This document shows, one piece after another, positions 43,980-55,942 of a stretch of 64,000 nt of DNA; position 1 is the stretch's first letter; every line of letters starts with the position of its first letter. The DNA is from Xenopus tropicalis (taxonomy: Eukaryota; Chordata; Amphibia; Anura; Pipidae). Location of the stretch: NCBI RefSeq assembly GCF_000004195.4, contig NC_030677.2, positions 62,316,222-62,380,221 of the forward strand, read 5' to 3'. Below the pieces are notes generated by a model. It searched no databases and was not told where the DNA came from. It saw only the letters and a list, made by a program, of their open reading frames with translations. A program made the translations under genes and the position numbers.

Positions 43980-45900
43980 TTAACCCAAAAATTCAATCAA
44001 ATCAAAATTAATGAAATTGAGACTTCAGTTCTTTGTCATATACATCATTTGACCATGCAGTTGAGGTGGTGAAGAAAGCAGGGCCAGGGCCACTCATAGC
44101 GAAGGTGGACATTGAGTAAGCCTTCCACACCCACATTGTCATCACTTATTAGGCTGCTGGTTTGATGGAGCTTATTTTGTGAACTTATGCCTCCCAAAGG
44201 GGTGTGCCATTTCTTGTGCTTACTTTGAAATGTTATTTGAAGTGGGTTGTCAAGAGAATGTAGGGATATGCTTCAGTGGTTCAGTCATTATTTGGATTAT
44301 TACCTCTGCACCAGTCCGGCCAACAGCGATATATGTTTTTATCTCCTGGAGACTATACAGGAAGTAGTGATATTGTTTGGGGTACCTCTAGCTGAGGATA
44401 AGACAGAGAGCCCTACTACATCTATTCAGTTTCTGGGGATCCAGATAGATTCCGTCATAGGGGAATGCAGGCTACCGATGAGCAAAGTGGTGGAGTTGAG
44501 GCAAGTGGTAGAAAAGCGGGGAAGGCCAGAAGGACAACGTTGAGGCAGGTCAAGTCACACCTAAGGAATTTAAACATTGCCTGCAGGATTGTTCCTCTGG
44601 GTCAGTAGGAGGCTAGCACAGGCTATGGCAGGGGTGGGGGGGCAGCACACCACCATCCAAAAGAAGTCAAGGTGGACCCGGCAGTGTGGGGGCATTTCTT
44701 GAGGGATTTCAATGACAAGGTGCTGATTCAAGCAAAGAGGATTTCAACGGACATGGGATTTGTGGGGGCCCATTTTGAGTATGAGGTGACATTATATAGA
44801 GCAGCCTTTCCACTGGTGTTTTTCAGAGCTTGCAGAGTGGGGAAGCTAGTTAGCAAGAGCAAGACATCTCACAGCAGGTTGTTACCCAAGGATGTTAATG
44901 TCACCGGTGAGGAAGTTATGGTTAGGTTGAGAATGCCCAAAAACATATGTTTTGGGTAAGAGCAAGAATATTGAGCTTTTCAAGGTTGATGGTGTGGTGG
45001 CATGTGCAGTGGGCTGTGTGCTGGTAATGTTTTGCTAATTTTTTGCCCTACAGTTTTTTTTAGGTGTGTCAGGAAGGAATCAAAGAGTTTACAAGTATGT
45101 TGAAAAGAGTTTACAGTTGTCTGGAGTGACCCAGACAGGAGTTCTGAACCCATTCCTTCCACATCAGGGTAGCAACTGATGCCTCAGGCTGAATTTGAGT
45201 GATTGGATGGTGATGCAGATTGGGAGATGGGAGTCCAAGTGATTTTAGAGTTATGTATGGCCAGGATTACTGGTTTAAAAATTACTGGTTTAAAAGTGAG
45301 GGGGGGGTCCACTTATGGTTTGGTGGGGTGGGCAGGTAATCACCTCTTGTTGATTTAATGTATGTGCCATTTATTTGTTTACATTTACTCTGTTTTCCTT
45401 GGCAGGCTGTAAAATGGTGGTGTGGCTGCTGGGGCACTCATACATGTGTTGAGCCCCAAGAGAGCTGCACATTGTGCTGGAAGAAAAATTGGGGTTTACC
45501 TTTCGGAGGTTGGCATGGCACACATGGGGTGCCAAGCTTGCATTTCCATGGCAGGGTGGTTAAGTCCGGGAAGTAATGGTTATGTTAGGAAGGGAGTTGT
45601 ATGGGTTAATTGGTGGTTGGTATGCCTGGCACCTCAGGGGTAAGAAAACATACCAGTAAGTGAATTTGTTTGGCGAGTAGGTGATAAAGTGGCAGCTGGC
45701 AGCGCTAGTTGCGTTGTGCAGTTATAGGGTTGTTAGGGTACATGGTTATTCAAGAGCTAATTGTCTGTTATACAGACATTCATGTTATGTTGGGCTATGT
45801 TTATGATATGTTTATGATACTGTATGTTATTTGTTTTTAATGTTATGTTTTAAATTAAAACTTCACTGGATATAATAAATGTCCTGCGATCTTTTCATCC
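43980..45900 (+). pseudogene. DIRS-like tyrosine-recombinase retrotransposon remnant
   Basis: Conceptual translation in shifting frames gives three enzyme parts in the order expected for a DIRS/Ngaro-type element. Reverse transcriptase (44021-44530): SYTSFDHAVEVVKKAG, then LIAKVDIE with a stop (motif A), CLPKGCAISCAYFEM (motif B, 44185-44235), HYLDYYL near 44284 where the catalytic LDD has become LDY, and IQFLGIQIDSVIGECRLP near 44425. Tyrosine recombinase: LYRAAFPLVFFRACRVGKL with the first conserved Arg near 44834, and a C-terminal part ending IGRWESK near 45214-45235 in which the Tyr region is broken by stops. SGNH-hydrolase-like part: VWLLGHSYMC near 45420, then KLGFTFRRLAWH. Frameshifts, stops and a deletion between RT and recombinase make it inactive. 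An AATAAA lies near 45875. No terminal repeats were found. The proposed homologies are from motif memory. Confidence 0.75.
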
Positions 45901-46832
45901 CACAAACTGGTGTCTGTGTGTTTTGGGGGATTAAGAGAATAGGAGGCAAAGGGGTAGGTTGGCAGGGGCGGTGCCCAACAGTGCCTCTGTCATGTGAAAA
46001 TAACCATAGATCCTAAGCTCCACTGAGGCTAATGTCAGTTCTATAATAATATAATAGCAGTATATAATTATTTGAAACAGATTGTAAAACACACATTTAA
46101 TTTTATAACTTCTAAAACATTAATTTTGAACACAATATTTGAGACACACTACTATTCCGGAAATTCTACAATCAGTATGACTACTCCACTTTCTACTATT
46201 ATTTCCCCTATATATTATATTATATATTAATTTGCTATGTGTTATGACAAAACATTACTTGCTGAAGTTTTTGGCAAACAAATTTGTTTTTTTTGTTTTT
46301 CTTTATGATGTAGAAGGATCCTTGACATGTTTTGAAAGACCTGCCTAATTTCATACTGAATAAAAATATCTTAGAAAGCAGACTCCCTTGTGACTTCCTT
46401 GGTAATGGGAATAAAAAGGTTTAAAAGACTGCAGCCATGTTCTCTATTATTAACATCGCTTCTCAGATCAGATCCGTGCCATTAATCTATCATAATTATC
46501 TCCTGCTGCTCTTTGTAGTGTCTGCTGCAAACGAGTACATTAGCACAGGGACTGGTTTGTATTGCATTTTGGAATATTTAATTTACCTTTAATTTTAACT
46601 TTAACATTGTGCACCGTGATTGTGATTGTTATACCAATACAGATCCAAATAGAAAGATAAACATGCAATTTGCCTGGAAATAAATTCCAAATACAAAATG
46701 TTGTGTATGAAATTATAATCTGTTGAGCACAGGAGCAAACACAAGAAGGAAACAAAATATGTGTAATAAATCAATGTTGGCTGCTTTTTGTGGCTTTTTT
46801 CAAGAATGTTTAATTCCTGAGTTTCCCCTGTA
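45901..46832. other. Unassigned; candidate conserved non-coding block
   Basis: No gene or repeat. 46390-46560 is balanced in composition and non-repetitive, with TAAT-type cores such as CCATTAATCTATCATAATTA. It is only a weak candidate for a conserved regulatory element. Confidence 0.3.
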
Positions 46833-47899
46833 GGAGGTGGTTCACCCTTAAGTTTTAATATGTTATAGAATGGAGTGAGAAGGGGTCGAACACTCTGATA
46901 AACTCATAGAAAGGTGGAAGTTACAGTTCCTTCTTGTTTCAGTTTTTTATAGTAGCCTGCTGGAAGCTAATCAGAGGCTGGACATTTGTTTTTAAATTTC
47001 TGTAATCTAATTTCTGTAAATGTTTTTAATAAAAAAGTTGCAGCCTGGCACCATCATTCAACCTGTGTGTATCTACAGTTCTTTATGAGAGGGTTTTTGG
47101 TTTTTAGTTACTGTGCAACCTACCTTCCCTGTCCTATTCCTAGCAACTTTGCAACTGGTCTTCATTATTTTTATAGTTCTTGACTTATTTGCCTCCTCTT
47201 CTCCATATTTCTAGCTTTTAAGTGGGGGGTGGGTCACTGAGCACACCAGCAGTGAAAAAAACATTGCTCTCTGATCATTATCACATTATTGTGCTTGTTA
47301 TTCCTTATCTTTCTGTTCGGTTCCTCTCCTAATTATATTTTAGTCTCTTATTTAAACCACTGCCTGATTGCTAAGGTAAACAAGGCTCTAACAACCAAAA
47401 AGCTGCTGAACAAAAAGCTAAATAACTAAATAACCACAAAAAATATTTAAAAGAAAGAAAAACCAATTGCAAATTGTCTCAGAACATCATTTTCTACATC
47501 AAAAAGTTAAAATAAAGTTAACTAACATCCATTATTTAAAACCAACGGTTGCTGAACAGGATTGGAGACACTGCTCCAAATTTCTCCCACCTACTTTAAA
47601 GTGCAGTTACATCACACAGAGCGAGGGCACTGTCTGTCAAGCGTGCAGACTCCAACTTATGTTTATAGATATCTGAGAATCACTGAGAAGTAAGGGCAAC
47701 AGATTAGGGAGGGATGTTAGGAAGCTCAGGGTGGGAGGATTTTTAAGCACACCTACCTAGATGAACCAGCATATAGCAGGCAATTCTTTATTCGGTTAAA
47801 AACATTTTTGGGGAAAATGAGGTCGAGGGAAATGAGCACAGTTAATAAGCAGTAAAGAAATTAACAGTGGTGATGTTATATCAAAGGTGGACAACCCCT
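46833..47899. mobile_element. T2-type MITE with an internal insertion
   Basis: The left end GAGGTGGTTCACCCTTAA and the right end AAAGGTGGACAACCCCTTTAA are inverted T2-type termini; TTAA follows at 47900-47903. The interior to about 47520 matches the common family (reverse strand: TTGCAATTGGTTTTTC, CTAGGAATAGGACAGGG and similar). About 370 bp from 47525 to 47880 do not belong to the family as I know it and look inserted. Confidence 0.6.
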
Positions 47900-47903
47900 T
47901 TAA

Positions 47904-48751
47904 ATAATTCATTAATTACCTAAAATATGATGTTGATTTTCAAGTTAATGCCAGTTTAGGAACTTCATTCTTCCCCATGTGGCTTTCAACTTGGAGATCT
48001 TCAGGATTTGAAGCTTAAACATATTATGCTTGGAGAACAACTCAAATCTGTCGACACCAATGATTTTGAAAACGAGAGAAATATACTTAATGCCCAGCAG
48101 GTAATACCAAGTACATCTCATTCACAATATACATAGGGAACAAGACCATCAAGGAAATCAGTCACAAAATCACAGAATTCAGACTTTTACTAGTAGGCAA
48201 ATACAACAATTGATAGCAAGCTTTAGAAACATTTAGTAAATAGGAAAATTCCACCTAAACAAAGATATAAATTTTCTTCTTAGCAAGCATTAGTTTTCCC
48301 TGTAAGCAGTCTTGCAGTTTGAAGAATTAAGAAGCAAAGAAACACAACTATGTACTTAATTTTAAGTATAAGATGTTGAATGCAGACCTCTTTTTCATTG
48401 CTTAGAGATAAAGCACATGTATTCACTAAAGCTGGGACACTGAGTTATTAACCTCATATGAGTGATAATGCTGCCTGGCACAGAAATTAAAGATTCTATT
48501 TTGATTAGCACAGGCGTAAAATATAATTTTTCACTATTCTGCCTTCAGTTCTTTGTATTAAGAAAATGTAGACCAACTCATGTAACAATTTGCAAAAAAA
48601 AACTAAACTGTTTACTCTAGAAAACTATTAGAGGCATACAATTCTTGATCTTTATTCCAGAAGCAATTAAAGGAATCTGTAATGCAAAAGATGGGTGTAA
48701 AAACAGAAATATTTCCACCTCCATCTAGACATGCTCAAAACGAAGAAAAAA
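47904..48751. other. Nothing recognised
   Basis: AT-rich, no gene. Confidence 0.3.
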
Positions 48752-48877
48752 CAAGGACTGTAAGCCCCTGTGGGCAGTGCCCTCATTTCCTAATCTACCA
48801 GTTCATTTGTAAATTATGCACCCTAACCACTGCTGAAATTGTTGGAGCTTTATCAATAAATGTAATAATAATATAAA
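48752..48877 (+). mobile_element. L2/CR1-like LINE 3' end
   Basis: AAGGACTGTAAGCCCCTGTGG, then CAGTGCCCTCATTTCC, TTATCAATAAATGTAATAAT at the tail. Third copy of this type in the window. Confidence 0.7.
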
Positions 48878-49860
48878 TCATTGCTCTATCTGGTATATCA
48901 TGGCTAGCTAGTATTCAATGACGTTTTCAGGGAGTATCCCAAGAAGTGGAAATAAAGAAATGCATCACATGTTGGCAGTTTATACTAACAGCTTTTATAC
49001 TTGGAACATATACAGAATTTAAAACAGCAATGTAAATAATAACTCTATTTGCCATTTCTCTGCAAGAAGATGTAGAAGGTAAGGTGGGAAAAGAGCCAAA
49101 CATATGGAGAGAAATAATTATGCAGAAAACAGGAGAGGAATGGTTCAAATGAGTTGATCAGATGCTTCAGATGTTTCAGATATCTAAACAGATTTCATTT
49201 TAGATATTGTTTGCTTTAATTCAGACACAAATAAAGTGCCATTTCTAGAGGTATCAAAGCATTTATCCATTTGTATTACCAAGCAAAACTAACAGTTTTT
49301 GGGGTTTTTAGGCATCGATTATGGTTGTTTAAGTGGTTTATAACTTTACAACTGGTGTTACCACCATTATTTACAGTAATGTGTTAGTTCTTGCTTTTTA
49401 TGCTGTCCTATGGACATACTGTATGCATAAATGTGTATGTTTGTGTATTTGGCATTTGGGCTTTTCACTTCATTTGTTTCCCAGTAATGTAACCAGAGCA
49501 TGTCAGGCCCCCTATGGGGCTTCCCTTGCACCAGACCTAACCCACTTTCCTTACTGAGTGCCAGCCTCTTTGCACATGCAGCTGCACAGACAGTATCTCA
49601 TTGGGCTTTGTGTGGGGGTAGGGACACCCCCTGCTGCCTTGGTAGTTACACCTCTGGTGTTTCTATTTTCTGTTTAAATATTACAAGCTTCCACAGCAAC
49701 CTCATCATAATCTGATCTGAGAGTTGTTCCAAGGAGCAGCATGCAAGCAGGGAAGTGTTGTCAGATCAAGCTAAAATGGCAGCTTGCATCTTAAACAAAT
49801 GGAGAGAAATTCTAGGGCTGTATACACAATTATGGTAAAGCATTCTACAGAATTAATATA
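48878..49860. other. Nothing recognised
   Basis: No gene or named repeat. A short GC-richer patch lies at 49500-49650. Confidence 0.3.
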
Positions 49861-50410
49861 GGGGCCCATTCACAAAGACTTTCTGAGAAAAAGTCAACAT
49901 AGTTCTGAGGATTTTCTCGAAAATTCTCGAATTTTTTTTTTTTAAAAAACCACAAACATTTAAGGTTTATAGAACTTTATTTGACATTTTTTGACTGACA
50001 AAAAGTAAGGATTAAGCTGGAGAGAACCATTAAGTCCAATGGAGGCTTAGAACAGTAGAAGAGTAGAATAGCCCATCCTTGACACATTTTCAAGGGGAAA
50101 TTAATCCCATCCTTGTTTTCTATTTCACCAGTTTCAAGGGGAAGGTAATCCCATCATTGTTTTCTATTTCACCCAGCTTCATGGGGAAGTTAATCCCACA
50201 ATTGTTATCAATTTCGCACACTTTCAAGGGGAAATTAATTCCATCACTGTTTTCTATTTCACCCAGTTTCAAGTAAAACTTAAACACATTATTGTTTTTC
50301 AAGAATGAGTGCCAATGGTCCTAAAATGGCTGCTGGAGCAATTCCTGTTTGGGAAAAATAAAAATGATTCATGGAAATGAACAGCCATTTCAATTTCATG
50401 AATTTCTCAG
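49861..50410. mobile_element. Harbinger-like MITE carrying a minisatellite
   Basis: It starts GGGGCCCATTCACAAAGAC. The part at 50290-50385 (CTAAAATGGCTGCTGGAGC) is the reverse of text in the element at 52812, which shows that they belong to one family. The right end is unclear. Confidence 0.5.
50088..50275. repeat. 45-bp minisatellite, four copies
   Basis: TTTCAAGGGGAA-type starts are at 50088, 50132, 50177, 50222 and a partial copy at 50267, with a period of 44-45 bp. Each copy ends TTTTCTATTTCACCCAG or a variant. Frames on both strands stay open only because the period is divisible by 3. Confidence 0.9.
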
Positions 50411-50532
50411 AGAATAAACTCAACATTTTCATTCAACCCTACCAACATTATTGTGCCATTTAATAAATGCAAGAATCACCGTGTTTTATTTGAAAAAATA
50501 TCAAGTCGGGTTTATATGTATTTTTAAGGGCC

Positions 50533-50881
50533 ATAGGGCCCGATTCACTAAAGTCCAAAATAAGGAGTGCTATTTATAGCATGCGTTAAAAATCTTATCA
50601 CTTCTTATTTTTCGCTCGATTCACTAAAAGGACACTTGTCATAATTAAGAAGCGATGTTCTTGGCGTTATTTATTTCAAGCAACGTGCTGCGTAATATGT
50701 TGTGCGCTGCGTAATATATTGCTTGAAAATATGTCGTCGCAAGATAACGCCAAGAACATCGCTTCTTAATTATGACAAGTGTCCTTTTAGGGAATCGAGC
50801 GAAAAATAAGAAGTGATAAGATTTTTAACGCATGCTATAAATAGCACTCCTTATTTCGGACTTTAGTGAATCGGGCCCATA
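50533..50881. mobile_element. Compact foldback MITE, sister of the element at 25377
   Basis: The element spans 50536-50878 (343 bp) and is flanked by ATA at both sides (50533-50535, 50879-50881). The arms of about 150 bp are nearly perfect inverted repeats, from GGGCCCGATTCACTAAAGTCC to GGACTTTAGTGAATCGGGCCC. The centre has two copies of the GTGCGCTGCGTAATAT unit. Confidence 0.9.
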
Positions 50882-50984
50882 GTGTTTTAGCTTGTACTAT
50901 TGTAACTAATCTATTGGCAATACAATTCCTCAGTAGCTTTACTTCTACTTTAACTATCATTAGTTAACTATCACTTAGGGGCAC

Positions 50985-51549
50985 ATTTACTAACCCATGA
51001 ATCCGAATCCGAATTGGAAAAATTCCGATTGGAAAACGAACATTTTGTGACTTTTTCGTATTTTTTGCGATTTTTTCGGCGCCTTTACGACTTTTCGGAA
51101 ATTGTCGCGACTTTTTCGTTACCAATACGATTTGCGCGAAAAAACGTGAGTTTTTCGTAGCCATTACGATGCGCTCGTATCTTGTCGCGACTTTTTCATA
51201 TTGAGCGCTCGTAAGTGGCGGGCGAAACTTTCAGACTTAGCATGATTTTGGAAGCCTCTCATAGGACTAAATGGCACCCTGCAGCTCCAACCTGGCCCAA
51301 GAAAAGTCACCATACTGAAGCTTGAATGAATCCGAATCCTTCGTACTCGGTGCGAAGGCTACGAAAAAATTGCGACTTTTCGCACAAGTAGTAACGCTAC
51401 GAAAAAAATCGCCAGATTTTGCGCAACATTCGGAATGGCAACGAAAAAGTCGCGCCAATTTTCCGAAAAATCGCCAAATACTGATCATTACAAAAAAAAC
51501 GCAATCGGACGCATTCGGCCCGTTCGTGAGTAAGTAAATGTGCCCCTTA
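50985..51549. mobile_element. Full-length Harbinger-like MITE with TTA duplication
   Basis: The element spans 50988-51546 and is flanked by TTA (50985-50987, 51547-51549). Ends are GGGGCACATTTACTAAC and GTAAGTAAATGTGCCCC. The CG-rich core of GACTTTTTCG/CGAAAAAGTC phrases is arranged as inverted halves. Best reference copy for the family seen at 548, 42650, 55221 and 60220. Confidence 0.85.
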
Positions 51550-52808
51550 GTTTAGGGTGTTTTGGATATACATTGTAAATATGGCCCCTGATTTGTTATC
51601 TTGGACTCTCACCCCCACATCTTTTTGCCTTTTTAATTCCCTTGTTCTTTTTTTATATTTGTATATTTCTGTCAATAAACATTAAAGTTTAAATAGTAAC
51701 GTTTCCAACTTTTTAATTGCTGTAACATTTTAAATGGAAAAAAAACTTTTCCAAAGTGATGAAAATTATTTAGATTGTCTAGGAATCTGTTTAAACTTTA
51801 AATTTTAAATTAGAGAGTATTTCACTAAATAAGAATGTAAAATTGTTGAAATGTTTCATTCATTGCTCCTTGTTATCTTCCTTCTTCCACCTGTACATAA
51901 TATTCTATCTGTCATCTATAAGCAGTGATGGGTGTTGAGTGAATTCACAAAGTGTAATTGCAGTACTGTGGAATTCTGATTATTGAAGCACTGCTTACTT
52001 TCATCACAGGTACATGATACACTGATCTCTGAAGCATAAATAAGCACACTTAACATTTATCATCTATTGCTGACTTTTAAAAATTCAGAACATGTACCTT
52101 AGAAAGGTATTTTAAGAAATGTAGTTTGAGATTTTCTTATAACTTTTATCACATTTATTTATTTATTTATTTATTTTTTAATAAACTCTTATTGGTCTTG
52201 TCTATCTCTTAAATTTTGCTTCATATAGTTCAAGTTGAGTTGAGATTACATGCATGCTGGAGCTGTTCTTGTTTGTTTGTCGCAAGTGATTTAAATGGAT
52301 GATGGAATTTGCTGAATGTGGCTCTGCAGCATCTACTGCAGCTGGATCAGATGCACAAAACATACAGATACATCATATCTCTAGTAATGGGTTATACTGA
52401 CTGAATTATAGCACCATAGCTTAAAATAATTGTTGTTTTTGTTCATGAGGTCAAACAAGTCATGCAGGGTTAAACATTTTACTGTAGTAGTAAGAACCAC
52501 TGGGTGTCTTTTTTGACCCCTCATTTTTGATAAATATAAAAGCACACATTTTTCTCAAGTAATCAGTTATTTGCATGCAAGTACAGATAGTTTTAACCAG
52601 TAACTGGTTTGCAGAAATTACCACTTTTATGTCATGTAGGCATTATTGTATCTATCTAGCTAACATTTTCTGAATGGAAATGTACCCCCTACATTAGTGT
52701 GTGCTAGGATCAAAGCCTTATTGTCAGGAACCATCCGGGATCAAAGTCTGGACTGCATGCTGAACGTTACCTGCACTAACCTCCTGAGCCACTGGGCACT
52801 GTTTAGAG
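51550..52808. other. Unassigned, one TTTA microsatellite
   Basis: (TTTA)n of about 30 bp near 52145-52176. No gene. 52255-52400 is non-repetitive sequence of unknown nature. Confidence 0.35.
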
Positions 52809-52985
52809 TTAGGGGCACATTTACTAAAATTAGTTTTTTTCTGGCCTTGAAAGTCGTTCATGTCCATGAATCCTTTTTATTTTTCACAAACAGGAATTGC
52901 TCCAGCAGCCATTTTAGGAGCACTGGCACTCTTGGAAAACAATGTGTTTAAGTTTTACTTCAAACTGAAAAAACCCTATAATTCC
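52809..52985 (+). mobile_element. Left part of a Harbinger-like MITE
   Basis: TTA at 52809-52811 precedes GGGGCACATTTACTAAAAT. The inner CTCCAGCAGCCATTTTAGG is the reverse complement of text at 50320-50340. No right terminus. Confidence 0.6.
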
Positions 52986-53136
52986 TAAGACTGTAAAGAA
53001 ATTAAGGTTATCATCAGCACATGAAATGAAGCATTGCGTCCTTACAGCAAAGTATTTACAAAATATGCTCGTGCTGATTCCTTTAGAATTCCAGATGTTT
53101 GATCAACATGTTTTTACACATGGTTTTAAATACAAT

Positions 53137-53659
53137 TACTGTATATACTCGAGTATTAGCCTAGTTTTTCAGCACCCAAAATGTGCTGAAAAAGTCACCC
53201 TCGGCTTATACTCGAGTTGGGTGCCATGGGTCCCTCTAGACTAGCACCCTCTGTCTTTTGTGTGCAAATTAGGCCACCTGCAACCAGACCCTCCAGTGCC
53301 CTGGCCTAGGCTCCCACTAGCAATACTTATTTTCCCTCCAGGACCGGGTCTGCTGCCAGTTTGTCAATGTGCAATGAGCGTGGGGTAGTACTCATATTGT
53401 TTTTGTTGACCCTCTTCTCCGCTTACAGAGCTAGTTTACTGTTTTTCTTTGAAATAAATATTGAAAAACATATACCCCACTGATGCCTCAATTAATGTAA
53501 TTTTATTGGTATTTATTTTGATTATTAAAACTTAGCAGTAGCTGCTGCATTTCCCACCCTAGGCTTATACTCGAGTCAATAAGTTTTTCCAGTTTTCTTA
53601 GGTAAAATTAGGTACCTCGGCTTATATTCGGATCGGCTTATACTCGAGTATATACGGTA
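53137..53659. mobile_element. TA-flanked foldback element with CTCGAG termini
   Basis: The element spans 53139-53657, with TA on both sides. It starts CTGTATATACTCGAGTATTAG and ends GGCTTATACTCGAGTATATACGG. CTCGAG occurs four times (53149, about 53210, about 53570, about 53645) with inverted GGCTTATACTCGAG phrases. TA duplication suggests a Tc1/mariner-type origin, which is an inference. Confidence 0.75.
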
Positions 53660-53715
53660 AGTAAATTTCTCATGTGTCACTTAGGGGGGCATTTACTAAA
53701 GTTCAATTTTTTATA

Positions 53716-53890
53716 TTACCAGGGTTGGACTAGGCCGCCGGGACACCGTAAAATTTCCCGGTGGGCCCCGGCGGCCCAGACCCGACCCTTGCCGGCGCTC
53801 CCCTTGCCCGACCCTGACACGCTAAATTTACGTGCGTTCAGGGGAGGACGTTGGGTGGGGGCCCCTGTGATTGGTTAGGGGGGGCCCCTG
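53716..53890. repeat. GC-rich dispersed repeat, third copy
   Basis: GGTTGGACTAGGCCGCCGGG, then TTTCCCGGTGGGCCCCGGCGG. Shares the CCCGGTGGGCCC core with 4530-4745. It follows a GGGGGGCATTTACTAAAG phrase at 53682 that looks like the left end of another Harbinger-like MITE. Confidence 0.55.
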
Positions 53891-54325
53891 CAGGGAGGAG
53901 TTAGTCATGGGTTCAAAACACTCTAAAACCATAAAAATACAAATGCTAATAAATGTCTGCCTTACTGTTACTTACATAAAGCATCTAGAGACAAACATAG
54001 GGCCAATGTTTTTAATCCTTATTACCCTCTTTATCCCTATTAACTTTCTTTTGGCAAATTTGATTATCTTGAATAAAAGAAATTAAAAATGAATGAACAG
54101 CATGGTGCCATGTAAGGGGGGTGGATTATGTGAGACACCTATTGTGTGCCCCTTACTCGCACATCCTTTTCAAGGTCAAATGTACCTAATATGCTTTAAT
54201 ATGCATTGGAATGCCCAAGATGTAGACAACCATGTAAAAAAAATTATATTTGTCAGATCTGATTGATTACAAGACATAATTTGTAATTTTAATTTATAGA
54301 AATCAAGAGTAGTTTGTTAAAGGTC
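53891..54325. other. Nothing recognised
   Basis: AT-rich, no gene. Confidence 0.3.
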
Positions 54326-55880
54326 AACATCTGATGGCACTAGATGGTTTGTGGATACAGTATATATGATTCACCAAACCAAGGCCCCAACACTTGTGTT
54401 ATCAATAGATGCAGAAAAAACTGATTTCATAAACCATGAATTTATGAGAATATTTCTTTATAAACTAGGTTGTGACAAATTATACATGCAGTCCCTCAGC
54501 TAGAATGATAAATAAAGGCCTAATTCTATCTTTAAATGGAACCCAACAATATTTTCCCCACTGATTTACAATCTACAGTAACTATTGAAATTTTGCCTCA
54601 AATAATCAGAAATACAGTGAACTGTATCGACTTCAGTTGGTTCCAAACTCTAAAGAAATGTTACTTAAAGCAATGAAAATACTACAAGAATTTGGGAATA
54701 TCTCTTAGTACAAAGTACACGAAAAAAAAACATAGGCTTTAATGTTAAACATTCCTCTTAAAGATCAACAGACTTTAAAATGTAAATCATATTTCTTATC
54801 TAGGATTAAAATTAACAAAAGAGCTTGCAAAACTATTTAAATGCAACTTCTACCTATTGTTACAATCCTTTAAAGTTGAAGTAACCAAATGGTATGTTTT
54901 AGCTCTGTTCCCATCACAGTCCCATCTAATTTTTTTCTCAAGGTTAAATTTTCCAAATTTATTTGGAAAAGAAGGGTTTCTAGAGTTTCAAACTGCAGCA
55001 GTGCTTGCAGGACCAGGCATTAAAAAATACTATAAAGCCAATAAACTAAATTAAACTACAAATTTATTAGCCTTACAGCCCCAGAAAAGATGGGCAGACT
55101 AGAGACTACTTTACAGAAACCATTTTCATTAAATATGATTCTTTGGTCCAATGAAAAGATGAAAACAAGAAACTACTCAAGTCTCACTTGCCTTCACCAC
55201 TGGGGTCTATCTTACTCTTAGGGGCACATTTACTTATCCACGAACACTTCGAGCGTTCGTCTGATTGGTCCAATCATATTTTCCGCGACTTTTTCGTACC
55301 TCGCGCAAGTTTTTCTTACCTCGCTCGACTTTTTCTGTGCTTTTGGGAATTTTTCGATGCTTGCGCAACGTTTTCATAAAAAATCTGATTGGTTTTGCTG
55401 CTGTTTACAATCGTTCGGTACGAAAATTTTGTGACTTTGGGATCGCCAATACGATACTATCGTGACTAATACAATTTTTTCGTAGGCATTTTTGTGATAT
55501 TTGTGATCTTCAAAAATTTTCGTTTCCAATCCAAATTTTTCCCATTCGGGATTTGAACTCGTGTTTTGATAAATCTGCCCCTTTGTATTGAATATACTGT
55601 AGACCTTAAAACGTGTGATAAAAAAAAGTTCATACCTAAGAGAAGAACTAAATGTAGAAAAAAGAGACTTATTTACAAATACTTAACTATCTAACATCTC
55701 TTCCTTAGTCCAAATTAAAACCATTATCTGAATTTGAAAATATATTCAAACATGGATCTGAAATTAGAAAAGGTCAAGCAATGTTCTACACTCTTTTAAT
55801 GGGACCAATGAAATGCACTCAAAATTCCATCTATGGATAAATGGGATCAGAAAATAAGGAGTAACTTCACCGTAAAAGAG
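54326..55880 (+). pseudogene. L1-clade LINE ORF2 fragment, split by a Harbinger-like MITE
   Basis: Broken plus-strand frames give LSIDAEKTDFINHEFMRIF near 54400-54455 (RT motif A in L1 style, LSLDAEKAFD-like), FPPLIYNL near 54555-54580 (position of the GxPLSPLLF motif), and FSKFIWKRRVSR near 54950-54985 (region after the polymerase). Beyond the MITE at 55221-55581, the frames KRDLFTNT near 55660 and LSEFENIFKHGSEIRKGQA near 55727-55785 resemble the L1 C-terminal end. The catalytic YADD block was not found and there are many stops. It is old and inactive. Confidence 0.65.
55218..55584. mobile_element. Harbinger-like MITE inserted in the L1 fragment
   Basis: The element spans 55221-55581, flanked by TTA (55218-55220) and TTT (55582-55584). 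Ends are GGGGCACATTTACTTATCC and TTTTGATAAATCTGCCCC. The core carries repeated GACTTTTTCGTACCTCGC-type units of about 21 bp. Confidence 0.8.
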
Positions 55881-55942
55881 AAAAAAGGAAAAAAAAAACA
55901 ACAGGCGATCTTCAGAACACCAAAATTTACTAAATGCATTAT

